From Phytopythium helicoides (Eukaryota > Oomycota > Peronosporomycetes > Pythiales > Pythiaceae): a DNA stretch of 64,000 bases. Positions 54,745 through 64,000 of the stretch are shown here, piece after piece. How positions within the stretch are numbered: position 1 is the first letter of the stretch; every line of letters starts with the position of its first letter. The translations under genes and the position numbers were made by a program. The notes under the pieces are model-generated. The model worked only from the letters and a program-made list of their open reading frames with translations. It made no database searches and had not been told where the DNA came from. The stretch spans positions 558,001 through 622,000 of the forward strand of contig JANFNE010000020.1 of the NCBI GenBank assembly GCA_024867545.1, in the 5' to 3' direction.

Positions 54745-56871
54745 TCAGTAAAAGACCTCCTCGATTTCGTCCTTGGCATTGCGCAAAGTCTTGATCTCAT
54801 CCTCGAGCTGGACTCGGCGGTGGCGCGTGCGTTCCGACTCCTGCATTAATCGCTCGAGCGTGTCATCGGTAGTGCCTTGCAACTCGTTCTCCATCTCCGA
54901 CAAGAAAGCACCGAGCACTAGATCGTTCAGTCGCATTGGGACAACGTCCACAAACCGACGGATGGACACCTTGAGGTAGGCTTTTAGATTTACCTCCATT
55001 TCGATGACTTCGCGGTCGTCGCTCGAGATGCGTCCAATTCGATCCGTGATTGATTCATCTTTGTCACCGTCGGATAGGGCATCGCAGAGCTGGTTTAGCG
55101 CAGCTCCCCGCTGTGTGTCTCGCTCGCTGAATAGCTCCTTGTCCTGCGTGAATGGCCGACACTCGCAATGAAGCAGGGCGATAATCTCTCGCTCTGCCAC
55201 TTGGGTTAGCTGCACCAGGATGGTATCGGCAGAGGTGCGAAAGTATTGGGTGACTCGAGGAGGTGCGTCTAGATCGCAGATGGCTCTCTCGGACGCAGCT
55301 TTTGTCTGCACGCGGTAATCGCGCAGCAGCGTCATGGTTGGTTGTTTCCACATGTCGATCCAACGACGAAAGAGCTGGCAGAAGACTTGGTACGATGGGA
55401 AGATTGGCAGCTCATCGCCTCGGTGCGCATGAATGAACCTGAGGAGCTCTGGTCGCGAGTTGTACATCCAGCTCGGAGACTCAAATTGTCGGGCTCCGTA
55501 TTCACTGCACTCGATGAGGTATCCTGCTGACTTGCTTACTGTGGCAGATGTCCACGTCCCATTGAGCTCGACGAAAACCGGATCCCCGACTTCCGCTTTG
55601 AGTTTGGGTTTTGCCAATGCTCCGACGCCGTACTCCTTTGTCACCTCTATTTCACTCAGGAACTTCTGTTCATTTTCTCGGAGCTTGGCACGCAATTGAA
55701 TCTCTTCGTCGTTAATCTTCAAGCTCTCACCATCTCTCATCGAAAGGGGAGAGAGATGATCGAGCGATTTGCCCATTATGTCAGCTTCCATTTGCCGAAG
55801 ATAAAGGCTCATCCACTTCCCGAACATTTGCCGTCGAGAGCTTGGCGTATTCAATGCGCTCCCAAGTCCTACTAGCTCTTGTTGCGCTTGTATAATGCGT
55901 TCGTTGATTTCTTCAATGACCTTGGGGAGGGAGCGACGGATGTTGTCGTGAAGGATCTCCACCAATTTCTTGGTGAGAGCTGCCTCACCCCACAGATGAG
56001 CAGGTAGTCGCCGCCAGAATTCGTGTTGTCCAAAAAACTCCTTCTCGCGCTCTTTCCCCTCTATAATCGAGACTCCGTTGTTCAGATCCTTTTGGCTGCG
56101 GCACTTGACGGCATGGTAGCCTAGTCGCATAAACTTCTTTTTGTTCATAACGAGTTCGTGCACCGAGCTTTCTGCTCCTTCGTCAATCAGATCGAGCTTC
56201 GTCACAACGGCAATCGTTCGCACGCCTGCCGGGTCCACTTGCTCGGCTGCCTGCAAGATCTCTGTATTGTGCAAATCCACGTTCGCGGGTACGACGGCAA
56301 TGATGATAGTGCGCTCTTGACCCATGAAGCGATCAACGAGACTCCGCACGCGCGAAATGATGCTAGGGTCCTCGCCATCTGCAACTGTACGAACGAGACC
56401 TGGTAGGTCTGTCAGCGTCAGATTGGGTAGATCGGGTCCACACAGCTCAATCACAATCTGATCGTCACTGATGTATTGCCCTTCGCCAATAAGCTTCGCT
56501 GTCAATTTTTCGATCGCACCAGCAACGGCGTCCATGCCATCGAGGCTCTCACTTGCTTCCGAGACATTTAAACCGCTCGCTTGATAGCGTACAAGCCGCA
56601 CGCTGCCATGGAACGACTCATTGTGGCTCAAAATGAGCTGAGTGGGGCATCAAGTTGTCAACTTTTCCGACGATGGGAACGTGACGCCTGAAAGTGCAGA
56701 AAGCAAAGACGATTTGCCACTTGACGTGTCGCCCATGACTGCAATCTGGGGCAACTCCACATACTTGTCCAATCCCATTTCGCGAAGCCGATCGACGAGG
56801 TGACGCTCTACATAAGAACTGGCTTGGCTTAGCAGACTGTCAGCAGTGGAGGACTTTGACTTGCGTGTCAT
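54745..56871 (-). pseudogene. Dynamin-like GTPase, right copy with in-frame stop at codon 74
   Basis: Same frame from ATG 56871 to the stop at 54745, colinear with the left copy. Codon 74, Arg CGA in the left copy (TTRCPT of switch I), is TGA at about 56650-56652: a C-to-T change, unlike the extra-base errors elsewhere, so it looks real. It leaves a 73-aa product containing only the P-loop. No in-frame ATG follows until past switch I, so a functional GTPase is unlikely unless the stop is read through. Downstream codons remain well preserved, so the mutation is young. The last residues also differ (EEVFY against EMAYY). Confidence 0.85.
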
Positions 56872-57183
56872 AGATTCTGAGGATCAGCTTCAAGATGCAC
56901 CAGTGGTATGCTTATTGTGCGAGAGCGATAATTGCCAAATGAGCGTGTGAGCGTACGAAGCAAAGTACAATCCCGGACAAACGATCATGTGATTGATGTC
57001 TGGTCATCGGATTGATTGATTTACGTGCAACCAACGGTGTGGAACGATTCCCACTCCTACCCTCTTCGGAAATCTGCGAATCTCACGAAGGGTTTGCTAC
57101 GAAAATGGCGATGAGGCTGATTCGTACACACGGATTAGAGCAATCGTATTCGACTGAAGATCGCATCGAATCAAATGTTGACC

Positions 57184-58612
57184 TCAAGCAAATCGTTGCT
57201 CGAATTCAGCAACATCAAAGCCAGTCACAGTTGAGAAGCTCAGCTCGTCTGCGCCATGCTTTCGAATCAACTTCCCAATACGACGAAAGTGAGTATCGCT
57301 GGTCCCACACATTTTCTGAAGAATCTTGGAGGCAAGCTGCTGTGTCTCCAAATTGTTTCCCTCTGCGCCAGCAATCGGCAAGGCAATATCGACAAGGGCG
57401 TTCAACAGACCTAGAGTCTGTATCACTTGTTCTGCTGCCGATCCATCTGAATACTCTGTGACTAGTGCGAGGATTACCTTCAAGGACGCGAACTTGTCGT
57501 CATCATCCTCACCCGTGACGTTCTTTACCAAGGCTGATATTGCTTTGACTCCTAAAACCTCAACAACTAGACTTGTTTCGCATAGCAACCGCTGCGTAAA
57601 ATGAAAAGTTCCACCAGGTGACTCGCACGCCGAGTTGATGGCGATAGCGGCATTGCGCTTGATTGCGATGTAAGGTTGCATCAAGCATCTTGCAAGTGGA
57701 TCAACTCCAAACTCAATCACTTGCGGCTTGGCCTCCTCAACAGTAGACAAACCCATAACAGCTCCTACGATAGATCGTGTTAGCTCGATTGTCAGCTGTC
57801 CGTCGCCACTTGGAAGAGCGCCGTTCAGATTTTTTGTGAGCACTCGAAGACACATCTCGACTGCGCCTTCGCGAATAGCATCTTGCTTTCCCTGATTGTG
57901 CATTGCTGCGTTGGATATCACCTGCGCGGTATGCAATATAGTCTCAATGCGGTACAACCGCGGTTTTTTTAGAACTGCGAGCAGAGGGGTGAAGATCGGG
58001 TAGTGCGCTACACAACGTGCTCCTTCATACACCCGTGTCAAACTGCCCAAGATCTCAATTACCAGCTCAAGCACTGGAAGTGGAACGAGCTTTAGGGGAG
58101 GTTCCGTTATCATCGCCGTAAGTGCATGGACGATCTCTTCCCTGCCTGCCACGAGCGCTGCGCCCTTCCAATGTGACAACTAGATTGCGAAAGATGGTGC
58201 ATCCGCTAACCACAACATCTTCGACCTCATCTCGAAGGATCTTTGCCGCCGAAGTCAGCAGAACCTCGATACCAAGCTCGTCGTCCTTGTCCTAGGAAGG
58301 CAATCCAAGTCAGCGTCATTACGTTGCGATCATCCCACGGAATGTGCCATGTACCGGTTCACATAGCACGAGGGCTGCGATAGTGAGCGCTGCTTCAGAA
58401 CGGACAGCAGCAGATGGGACTTCTGTCAGGTTGGCGCAAGTGAGGACGAGCTCCTTCCCGACCGCGGAATACTTTGTCTCCTGGTTGCTCAGGAGTTCTC
58501 GAAACTCCTGGAGTGCTCTGCACCGGTCTTCATCTGGTAGGTCATCCATCTCAAGTAGCCTGTGGTACTTTGGAATAGCTTGCGACCCGAACGCTCGCGC
58601 AACCTGGAGCAC
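57184..58612 (-). CDS. Armadillo/HEAT-repeat protein, possibly RSPH14-like; 5' end unresolved
   Basis: Helical-repeat protein of at least 460 aa. The upstream exon (58612 to about 58310: AFGSQAIPKYHRLLEMDDLP, RCRALQEFRELLSNQE, VRSEAALTIAALVLCEPVHG) recalls the opening of radial-spoke protein RSPH14. A short intron of about 30 nt fits near 58285-58315, then DKDDELGIEVLLTSAAKIL and, after one extra base near 58171, VAGREEIVHALTAMI through armadillo-like repeats (AVMGLSTVEEAKPQVIEFGV, RNAAIAINSACESPGGT) to EFEQRFA-stop. The acceptor at 58613 implies an earlier exon that I could not place. Fragments recur at 47148-47297 and 63543-63716. A flagellar role is inference. Confidence 0.65.
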
Positions 58613-58659
58613 ATTTCAAACCGTTAGGTCCTGTTGGGGGCTTGATGCTGCTGGGGCTA

Positions 58660-59502
58660 CTGCATGCCTCCTTTGGGTCTGTAGACTCGCGGAAGGATGG
58701 GTCGTTGTACGGGTGTCGATGCTGCAGATTGTCGCTAGGCGATGGAAATCAATTAGGCTCTTGCACATCGACGTCAACCAGGATGGGTAGCGTTTACAAT
58801 ACCTGACGCGATGCATGATGACGGCGACTCTCGAGCTCACCAGAAGTGAATGGCGACGCAGAAAGAGATTGTTGTGCACTGCGCCACCAACAGCACTCGC
58901 TGAAAATAGAGGGAAACCCCCGCAAGTCCCGACAAAAGAGTGCGAGGCCTCTCCTTCGCATTGAGCGCCACAACGCAACGAAAGCCTTGAAGATGGCTGT
59001 CCCTTTTCCACGCGTCCGCTAATCCACACCTCTGCGCATCACGGGACGCGTGAAAAAGGTGCATGAGCATCCGAGGGGATCAGCAGCGTCCGCATTGTGG
59101 ACTAGAGGAACTGAGGAGGGCTCTCTCCCTTTGAAAATGGGCCATCGTCAGCTTCTTCGCCACTTGAACACAATGGACAAACGCTTGGGCGGAGAGCTCG
59201 ATGATGCGGAGCGCGTCGACTCAACTTGGCGCATGTAACGCGTTGGGCTCCTCCGCACTGATCACGGGACGCTCAGTACAATCGGTTGGTATTGCTCCAG
59301 AAGCTCCGAAAGCACACCTTAGCGGTCAGTGAGTTGCAATGAACCAATGTCAAAGACCTTCACGTGTACGTAGCCCATCCACCTGTTGACCTAAGTCGGC
59401 GCTAGCCGTCACAACAGCAGTGCAAAGCAACGAGCAGCTCGCTCAGGACGTCATTCCAAAACCTTCCGGCATCCCCTCAAGTACTTTCCTCCATTGTCTC
59501 CG
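58660..59502. other. Gap between the armadillo gene and lipase 3, with two repeat motifs
   Basis: May hold an unplaced 5' exon of the armadillo gene (58640-58870). GCATCACGGGACGCGTGAAAA at about 59036 and CTGATCACGGGACGCTC at 59258 belong to the dispersed family also found in the 52-kb spacer; they are 222 bp apart, close to the 228-292 bp spacing there. Confidence 0.5.
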
Positions 59503-60925
59503 ATGCTCTCAGCTCGCGCCCTCGCCCTCCTCGCGGCCACTCTCCCTGCGGTGGCGTTCGCTGATCGCCCTGCTGATCTCGTCGTCTCGAACGAAACGGC
59601 CGCCTCATATGAGTGTGGTGACGCCTGCTATGAAGCCCTCGTTGCTGGTATTGCCGCCGATACCACCGAGTACATTGGCGTCGACTTTGATTGGGACTTC
59701 TACGCAACGGCTGACAACTTCACCGACGGACAGCTTGGAGACCTGCTCAAGCTCAAGCCCGTTGACCCGGCCAACCTCACGACGCTCTCGGGAATCTCTG
59801 CCTACCGATTCCAGTACGTGACCGAGGACCTCGATGGCACCTACGTCCCAGCCACGGGGTTCATCGCGCTCCCCGTTCACGCTGCCAGACTCGGGAAAGT
59901 TCCCACTCGTGGCATACTCGCATGGCACCATCGGTACCTCGTACGGCTGCGCACCGTCCAACGGACCCAGCTTCTACAACTACGACAGCTGGGAGTTCCT
60001 CACCTCGGCCGGCTACGCAGTGGTGGCCACCGACTACGCCGGTCTCGGATCGAACGCAACCACGCACAAGTACTGTGCGTTCACGTCGAACGCGAAGGAC
60101 GTGTTCTACTCGCTGAAGGCTGCTCGCCAGGCGTTCGGAGCCGTGTTGACGGACCACTGGATGTCGGTGGGTCACTCGCAGGGTGGTGCGACGGCATGGA
60201 AGCTGGCCGAAGACGTCGTGGAGCTGTCGGAGGCGCAGGGTAGCAACGAGGCTGACAACCATATCGGCACCGTCGCTCTCGCTCCGGCGACCAAGGTGTA
60301 CGATCTGTTGATGCGCGGTGTGAGCGACGTGCTGACTCGCCCGGACTTCCACAACTTTGCCACGCCTGGCTACTTCCCGCTCACCTCAATTACGGTCAAG
60401 CGTGCATTCCCGAGCTTCAACTCGACCATCCTTGGTCCCAAGATGAGTGCTCGTATGGGTCTGATCGAGGAGGCGCAGCTGTGCCTGCAGACCGTTGGTT
60501 CCATTACGAGTGACCTCGACCCCGATGACCTCACGACGCTAACCGCTGATGGACCTGGTGCCAGCGAGTCTGACTTGGCTCTCATCAAGCAGTTCCAGGA
60601 CGATTTCGGACCTGCGAACGGCGCTGTGGCCCACGGACCTGTCCTGGTCGTGCAGGGTATCAATGACACAGCGGTGTTGTTCCCTGTGGTCGAGGACTCG
60701 TGGGAGATCGCTTGCGCGAACGGAAGCGAGGTCCACTTTATGACGTACCCAAAGCAGGACCACTCGGGTGTGATTGCTGCGGCTTCGCCGGACTGGCTTA
60801 AGTGGATGGCTGAGCGTTTTGAGTCTGTCAAGGATGGTCTGGTTGTCGGTGCGCCTCAGAACTGCACTCGTGTGGACAAGGTGGCGTTCGATTACGACTA
60901 CGCCCAGGCTGTCGCCGAAGTGTAA
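59503..60925 (+). CDS. Secreted lipase (LIP/PF03583 type), copy 3
   Basis: About 474 aa, a diverged paralogue of copies 1 and 2, outside the duplication. Signal peptide MLSARALALLAATLPAVAFA, AYSHGTIGTSYG, GHSQGGATAWKL nucleophile, QGINDTAVLFPV acid and YPKQDHSG histidine. C-terminus VAEV. One extra G near 59876 (CTCCCCGTTCACG where copies 1 and 2 have CTCCCCTTCACG) breaks the frame at residue 125; both halves are otherwise well conserved. The tract from 59970 to 60180 is nearly identical to copy 2 at the DNA level, more than its flanks, which hints at gene conversion. Confidence 0.88.
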
Positions 60926-61493
60926 GTACGTGCAAGCAACCAAACCACACCCATCGCTTGCGTTGGGTAGAATCTCCGTCTCGGAGCCTAAATGTTCGCT
61001 TCAATTATGTTCGAGAGCGTATGCCATTTGCGAATTTGTCTTCGTTACTTTGTCTCGCTCAAATATCTCCAGGCAACAACAACTGTGGGCGAGTGGTAAT
61101 GGCAATCCTATTGCCAAACAAAAGTCTTTCGCTATAATACTCTCAAGGGTAACCCACTTTGTTTTTATCATTCATCTTCGCGCAACAACTCGTCATATGG
61201 ATCAAATCACGGAGCTCAATGGATGCTAGATCTCTTGGCCACGTAGGAGTCACGCCGCGCTAACTGCAAAGGCTTGCAAGGCTCCATTTTTGTTCCATCG
61301 CTAGCGACGATTCGAATACGAAAGGATCAAACCTGAATCTCAGCCACACGGCCCCAAGATCCGTCGGAAAAAAAAAGCATGTGGCCAGCGAAAACCTTTG
61401 CTGTTGCATCTGGGGGAGAGGAGCAAGTGTTTCTGGCGAGTGGTCTTAGATATTTGCCTCAGCTGCTTTACAACTGAACCTCTCAAGTGTACC
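60926..61493. other. Intergenic gap, lipase 3 to M96-type gene
   Basis: 3' flanks of two convergent genes. A run of A at about 61369-61377. No gene or repeat seen. Confidence 0.5.
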
Positions 61494-62767
61494 TCACAAC
61501 ACATTTTCAATCGTGGACGGGTTCAGCAACTTGATATAGTGGTCTGCAATCTCCCGGAGCTCGCTCCAAGCTGTTGGATCGACTTTGAACTCTGGGTAAT
61601 TTGTTTTCAGACAAACCCACCGCGTAAGCACGACGGTAACTTCCGTCTCGCCCGACACAGGGTTGTCTCTCTCGAACGAAGTGACTTCCAGAATGGAACT
61701 GAGGTCACGGCGTATGCGCGTACTCGGTCGGTATGGATACAAGTCGTCAATGTCCACGAAGTCTGTGACAACTCGTCCATAGCCTCTCTCTCCACCGATG
61801 CGAGAGCTTGCTGGTTCGAATTCAGAAAAGAAGACGCTGTTTGACTCGATGTGGTATCCCGTTTGGGTCGTCGACACGAGGCGGTTCTGGGGGATCTCAG
61901 CTCCGACGTAGTCGTCGTCCTCGCGCACTGTGATGTACGCGAGCTGATCAGAGATGCGGATCTCCAGGTCGCTGAAGAAACGCTTGACAGACTCGAACGC
62001 GCTAGGAACGCTTCGTATGCGTTCAAACTGCAAGATGGAGAACGACACAAAGTAGGCGTCCCCGTTTGGTGCCTCGAACGACCGCTCCTCTCTCAGTGGC
62101 CTCCACGCGCTCCACTTGGGCCGCCGCTGGTCTAGGAAGGCCGTGGCCTTCGCTAAAATCTGTCTTTTGGCATCCAGCAGTGCTCGCTGTCGTTGCTCCG
62201 CATCCGTCGTCAAGTGCAGGAACCTGTGAATGGGGTTGCCAGTCTGCGCCTCCTGCGAGCATCCAGCTTGATCAGCACCAGCCAAAGAGACGAGCAAAAG
62301 ACAACAGTATACCAGCGCAGCGTACTCGCCCAGGAGCGCGTGTACGGGGGCGAACTGCAGCTGTTGATCCACCAGCAGCCTCCTCGCTCGCCGGTTCTGC
62401 CAGAGTTGAGCGCTGCAGCGGCGGTTCCTGGCGTCCTCGTCCTTGTCTCGGCTCGCAGCTCCTCGCCCCGCCAGCAGCTTCAGCCGCGCGCGCAGCAGTC
62501 TCTCCTGCCTCTCGAGCTGCTCCTTCTCCTCCTGCAGGCCCAGCCGCCTATCGTGAGCTGCGCGGCACTTCAAAAGGCGGCAAGGCGGCGCCAACGCACG
62601 CGACGCAGCGTGTTGGTGGACTTGCGCCGCTTGCGGCCGCCCGAGCGCGCGCCGCCGCCGGAGCTTCGAGCTGCGCCTTGTTGCGCGCCTTGCGCTTCGG
62701 TCGGAGAGGCGACTGGGGCCTCAGGATGCGCGCAGGCGGCGCCAGCGGCCGCGGCAGCCGACGCCAT
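61494..62767 (-). CDS. M96 mating-specific/START-like oomycete family protein, three exons
   Basis: Exons 62767-62600, 62531-62313 and 62252-61494 give about 381 aa. The N-terminus has a basic bZIP-like patch (GGRKRRKSTNTLRR|EEKEQLERQERLL) running into a coiled coil. The C-terminal half is START-like (FEAPNGDAYFVSFSILQFER, LEIRISDQLAYITVREDDDY, NRLVSTTQTGYHIESNSVFF, VVTDFVDIDDLYPYRPSTRI) and matches my memory of the large oomycete family named after the Phytophthora mating-specific protein M96. The second intron (62253-62312, GTATAC...CTCGCAG) is 60 nt with no stop, so a naive frame reads through it as a false hydrophobic segment. Function unknown. A TATA-like CTATATAG lies about 50 bp upstream (62815-62822). 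Confidence 0.7.
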
Positions 62768-63023
62768 GCTCGCCGGCGTGCGGTAGGTGGGCTGGTTGAC
62801 GACTTCTTCGCTCCCACTATATAGCTGTGTGGGATATTGAATATTAGAGGTTGGACCCGAGCCATTCCGGATATGATTTATTCTGTGAGGCCGTTGGCCG
62901 ATTGGAAAGTAGAGGCACTGCTTCGATTCACAGGACATCCGAGTGGACCACATGAATGTTCAAAAACAATTAATTCGTTCCTGAGAGTATACAAATTCCA
63001 AATGAAATGCTCACGTCGCAGAT

Positions 63024-63074
63024 CCGTAATATTACCGTAAGCTTACCGTAAGATTACCGTAGTGGTACCGTGAT
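63024..63074. repeat. 11-bp tandem repeat, about four copies of ATTACCGTAAG
   Basis: ATTACCGTAAG, CTTACCGTAAG, ATTACCGTAGT, GGTACCGTGAT follow in exact 11-bp register from 63031, preceded by a partial CCGTAAT. The period is close to one helical turn. Confidence 0.8.
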
Positions 63075-63502
63075 TTCTCATTCTGGACCGACCGACTCCA
63101 AATGATCCGCAATGGTCCAGAAATGGACCTCATTTTGCGCTCTTTGAATTCCATTCAATGAATCGTCTGGTACGGCACCTGGGGGGTTGTTGCTTTTGAG
63201 CGCGCAATGGCGATGCCATGGGGGATGAGCTTTGAACGGATGAGTGGGTGGCCAGGAAGGAAGTTCAGAAGGTGATCACGAACAAGTTGTTTCCAAAAGG
63301 AGGATGCTCGTGTTCACTTGGTTACGAGTGTACATGACAGCTCTCAGCATCACCTGCACCGTTTCTGATGTAGCGTCACTCTCAAGGATCGCCAAAGCCC
63401 ATCAACTCGCCGCTCTTGTCCTACCTAGGATGTGGATTGTGCTACAATCACGATGGCTACAGTCTCACTCCGTGTTGTGCATCAGTATCTTACTACTGCC
63501 AA

Positions 63503-63586
63503 GTGCTGCTTCAGAACGAAAATCAACAGAGAGGAGGGACATCAGTGCTGCTTCAGAACGAAAATCAACAGATGGGAGGGACATCT
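63503..63586. repeat. 42-bp tandem duplication inside the armadillo relic
   Basis: Units 63503-63544 and 63545-63586 both begin GTGCTGCTTCAGAACGAAAA and differ at about three positions near the end. The homologous place in the full gene (about 58388) has one unit. Confidence 0.85.
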
Positions 63587-63716
63587 GTCAGATTGGCGAA
63601 AAGCGACAAGTGGTCACCTAGTAGCTCGGGAGTTCTCGAAACTGTATGCGCGCTCTGCACAGGTCTTCTTCTGGCTGACCGTCCATCTCGAATAGCCTGT
63701 ACTTGGTTGCGACCCG
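63543..63716 (-). pseudogene. Decayed fragment of the armadillo-repeat gene exon
   Basis: Matches 58388-58598 on the same strand: shared blocks CTGCTTCAGAACG, GATGGGA, CTGTCAG-TTGGCG, GGAGTTCTCGAAACT, CTCTGCAC-GGTCTTC, CCATCTC-A-TAGCCTGT and TTGCGACCCGAA. Internal deletions and many substitutions destroy the frame. Together with 47148-47297 this shows repeated copying of the armadillo locus. Confidence 0.8.
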
Positions 63717-64000
63717 AATTGGAGAGCAAACCGCCGTGTGGATGCATTTTTGAGGCATACTTCGTTTCGTCCGGTTAGCTCGCGGGTTCTGAGGTCGTTG
63801 TCACTACGAAATGAGGATCTGCGTGCCACGCCAACGGATTACCTGCCACGAATCCTGATTACGGGGATTTGGTTTTGCTTGTAACCGAAGTGACAAAGGT
63901 AGATTTGTCATGGTTGCGGGATGCTATTTCTCCCTGGTGTGATCCTTTGTGATGGGACGGTTACAACACTACAGCGTTGATTTAGGTGACGCGAGTTGCG

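Larger units (their letters stand above)
53030..57310. repeat. Right arm of the large inverted duplication
   Basis: Carries lipase (+), dynamin-like (-) and the 3' end of the armadillo gene (-), which continues beyond the arm. Because the armadillo gene is longer here, this arm keeps the original flank and is the likely source copy. It lacks the 258-bp insert of the left arm. Confidence 0.9.
62768..64000. other. Terminal intergenic region with repeats and a decayed armadillo fragment
   Basis: Beyond the TATA-like box, the 11-bp repeat array and the armadillo relic listed separately, I see no gene. Frames here are short and without domains. Confidence 0.5.

Overview
The window is nuclear DNA of an oomycete, most likely a Pythium/Globisporangium/Phytophthora-type peronosporalean. 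Evidence: compact genes often in divergent pairs; short introns (about 45-90 nt, GTRNG...YAG); core promoters matching the oomycete Inr+FPR; CBEL-like secreted proteins (CBM1 plus PAN); a START-like M96-type family protein; and flagellar-type IQ/p25-alpha and armadillo proteins. No virus or organelle DNA and no CRISPR, rRNA or convincing tRNA was seen.

Regions. 1-7.1 kb: housekeeping genes (DBP10 helicase fragment, RING protein, monofunctional aspartate carbamoyltransferase, a putative HTH-M20 amidohydrolase fusion, a dCMP deaminase with an N-terminal C/H-rich domain). Two of these serve pyrimidine nucleotide supply. 7.3-14.2 kb: tandem cluster of three secreted TOS1-like (DUF2401) putative glucanases that differ in their CBM1/PAN content. 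15-22.6 kb: LTO1, a giant secreted EGF/Calx-beta/PA14/filamin-repeat protein, and the minor-spliceosome protein U11/U12-35K. 23.7-31.3 kb: a CBP/p300-type acetyltransferase and a small mitochondrial basic protein. 31.5-46.3 kb: a giant IQ/p25-alpha/B-box protein, ribosomal protein L35, RAD51B, bestrophin, a metallophosphatase, an unknown gene and fibrillarin.

47.1-57.3 kb is a large inverted duplication. Each arm (about 4.3-4.6 kb) carries a dynamin-like GTPase and a secreted lipase, with the lipases head to head around a 1.3 kb spacer. The left arm begins inside the last codons of an armadillo-repeat gene whose longer copy lies beyond the right arm, so the left arm is the derived copy. The right dynamin carries an in-frame stop. 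A third lipase, an M96-type gene and a decayed armadillo fragment close the window.

Across the window about 30 conserved reading frames are broken by a single extra base and only about 3 by a missing base. This looks like insertion-biased sequence error rather than mass pseudogenisation. Coordinates below span each gene from start to stop, with breaks and introns described. Starts are the first plausible ATG; upstream GTG/TTG extensions were ignored.
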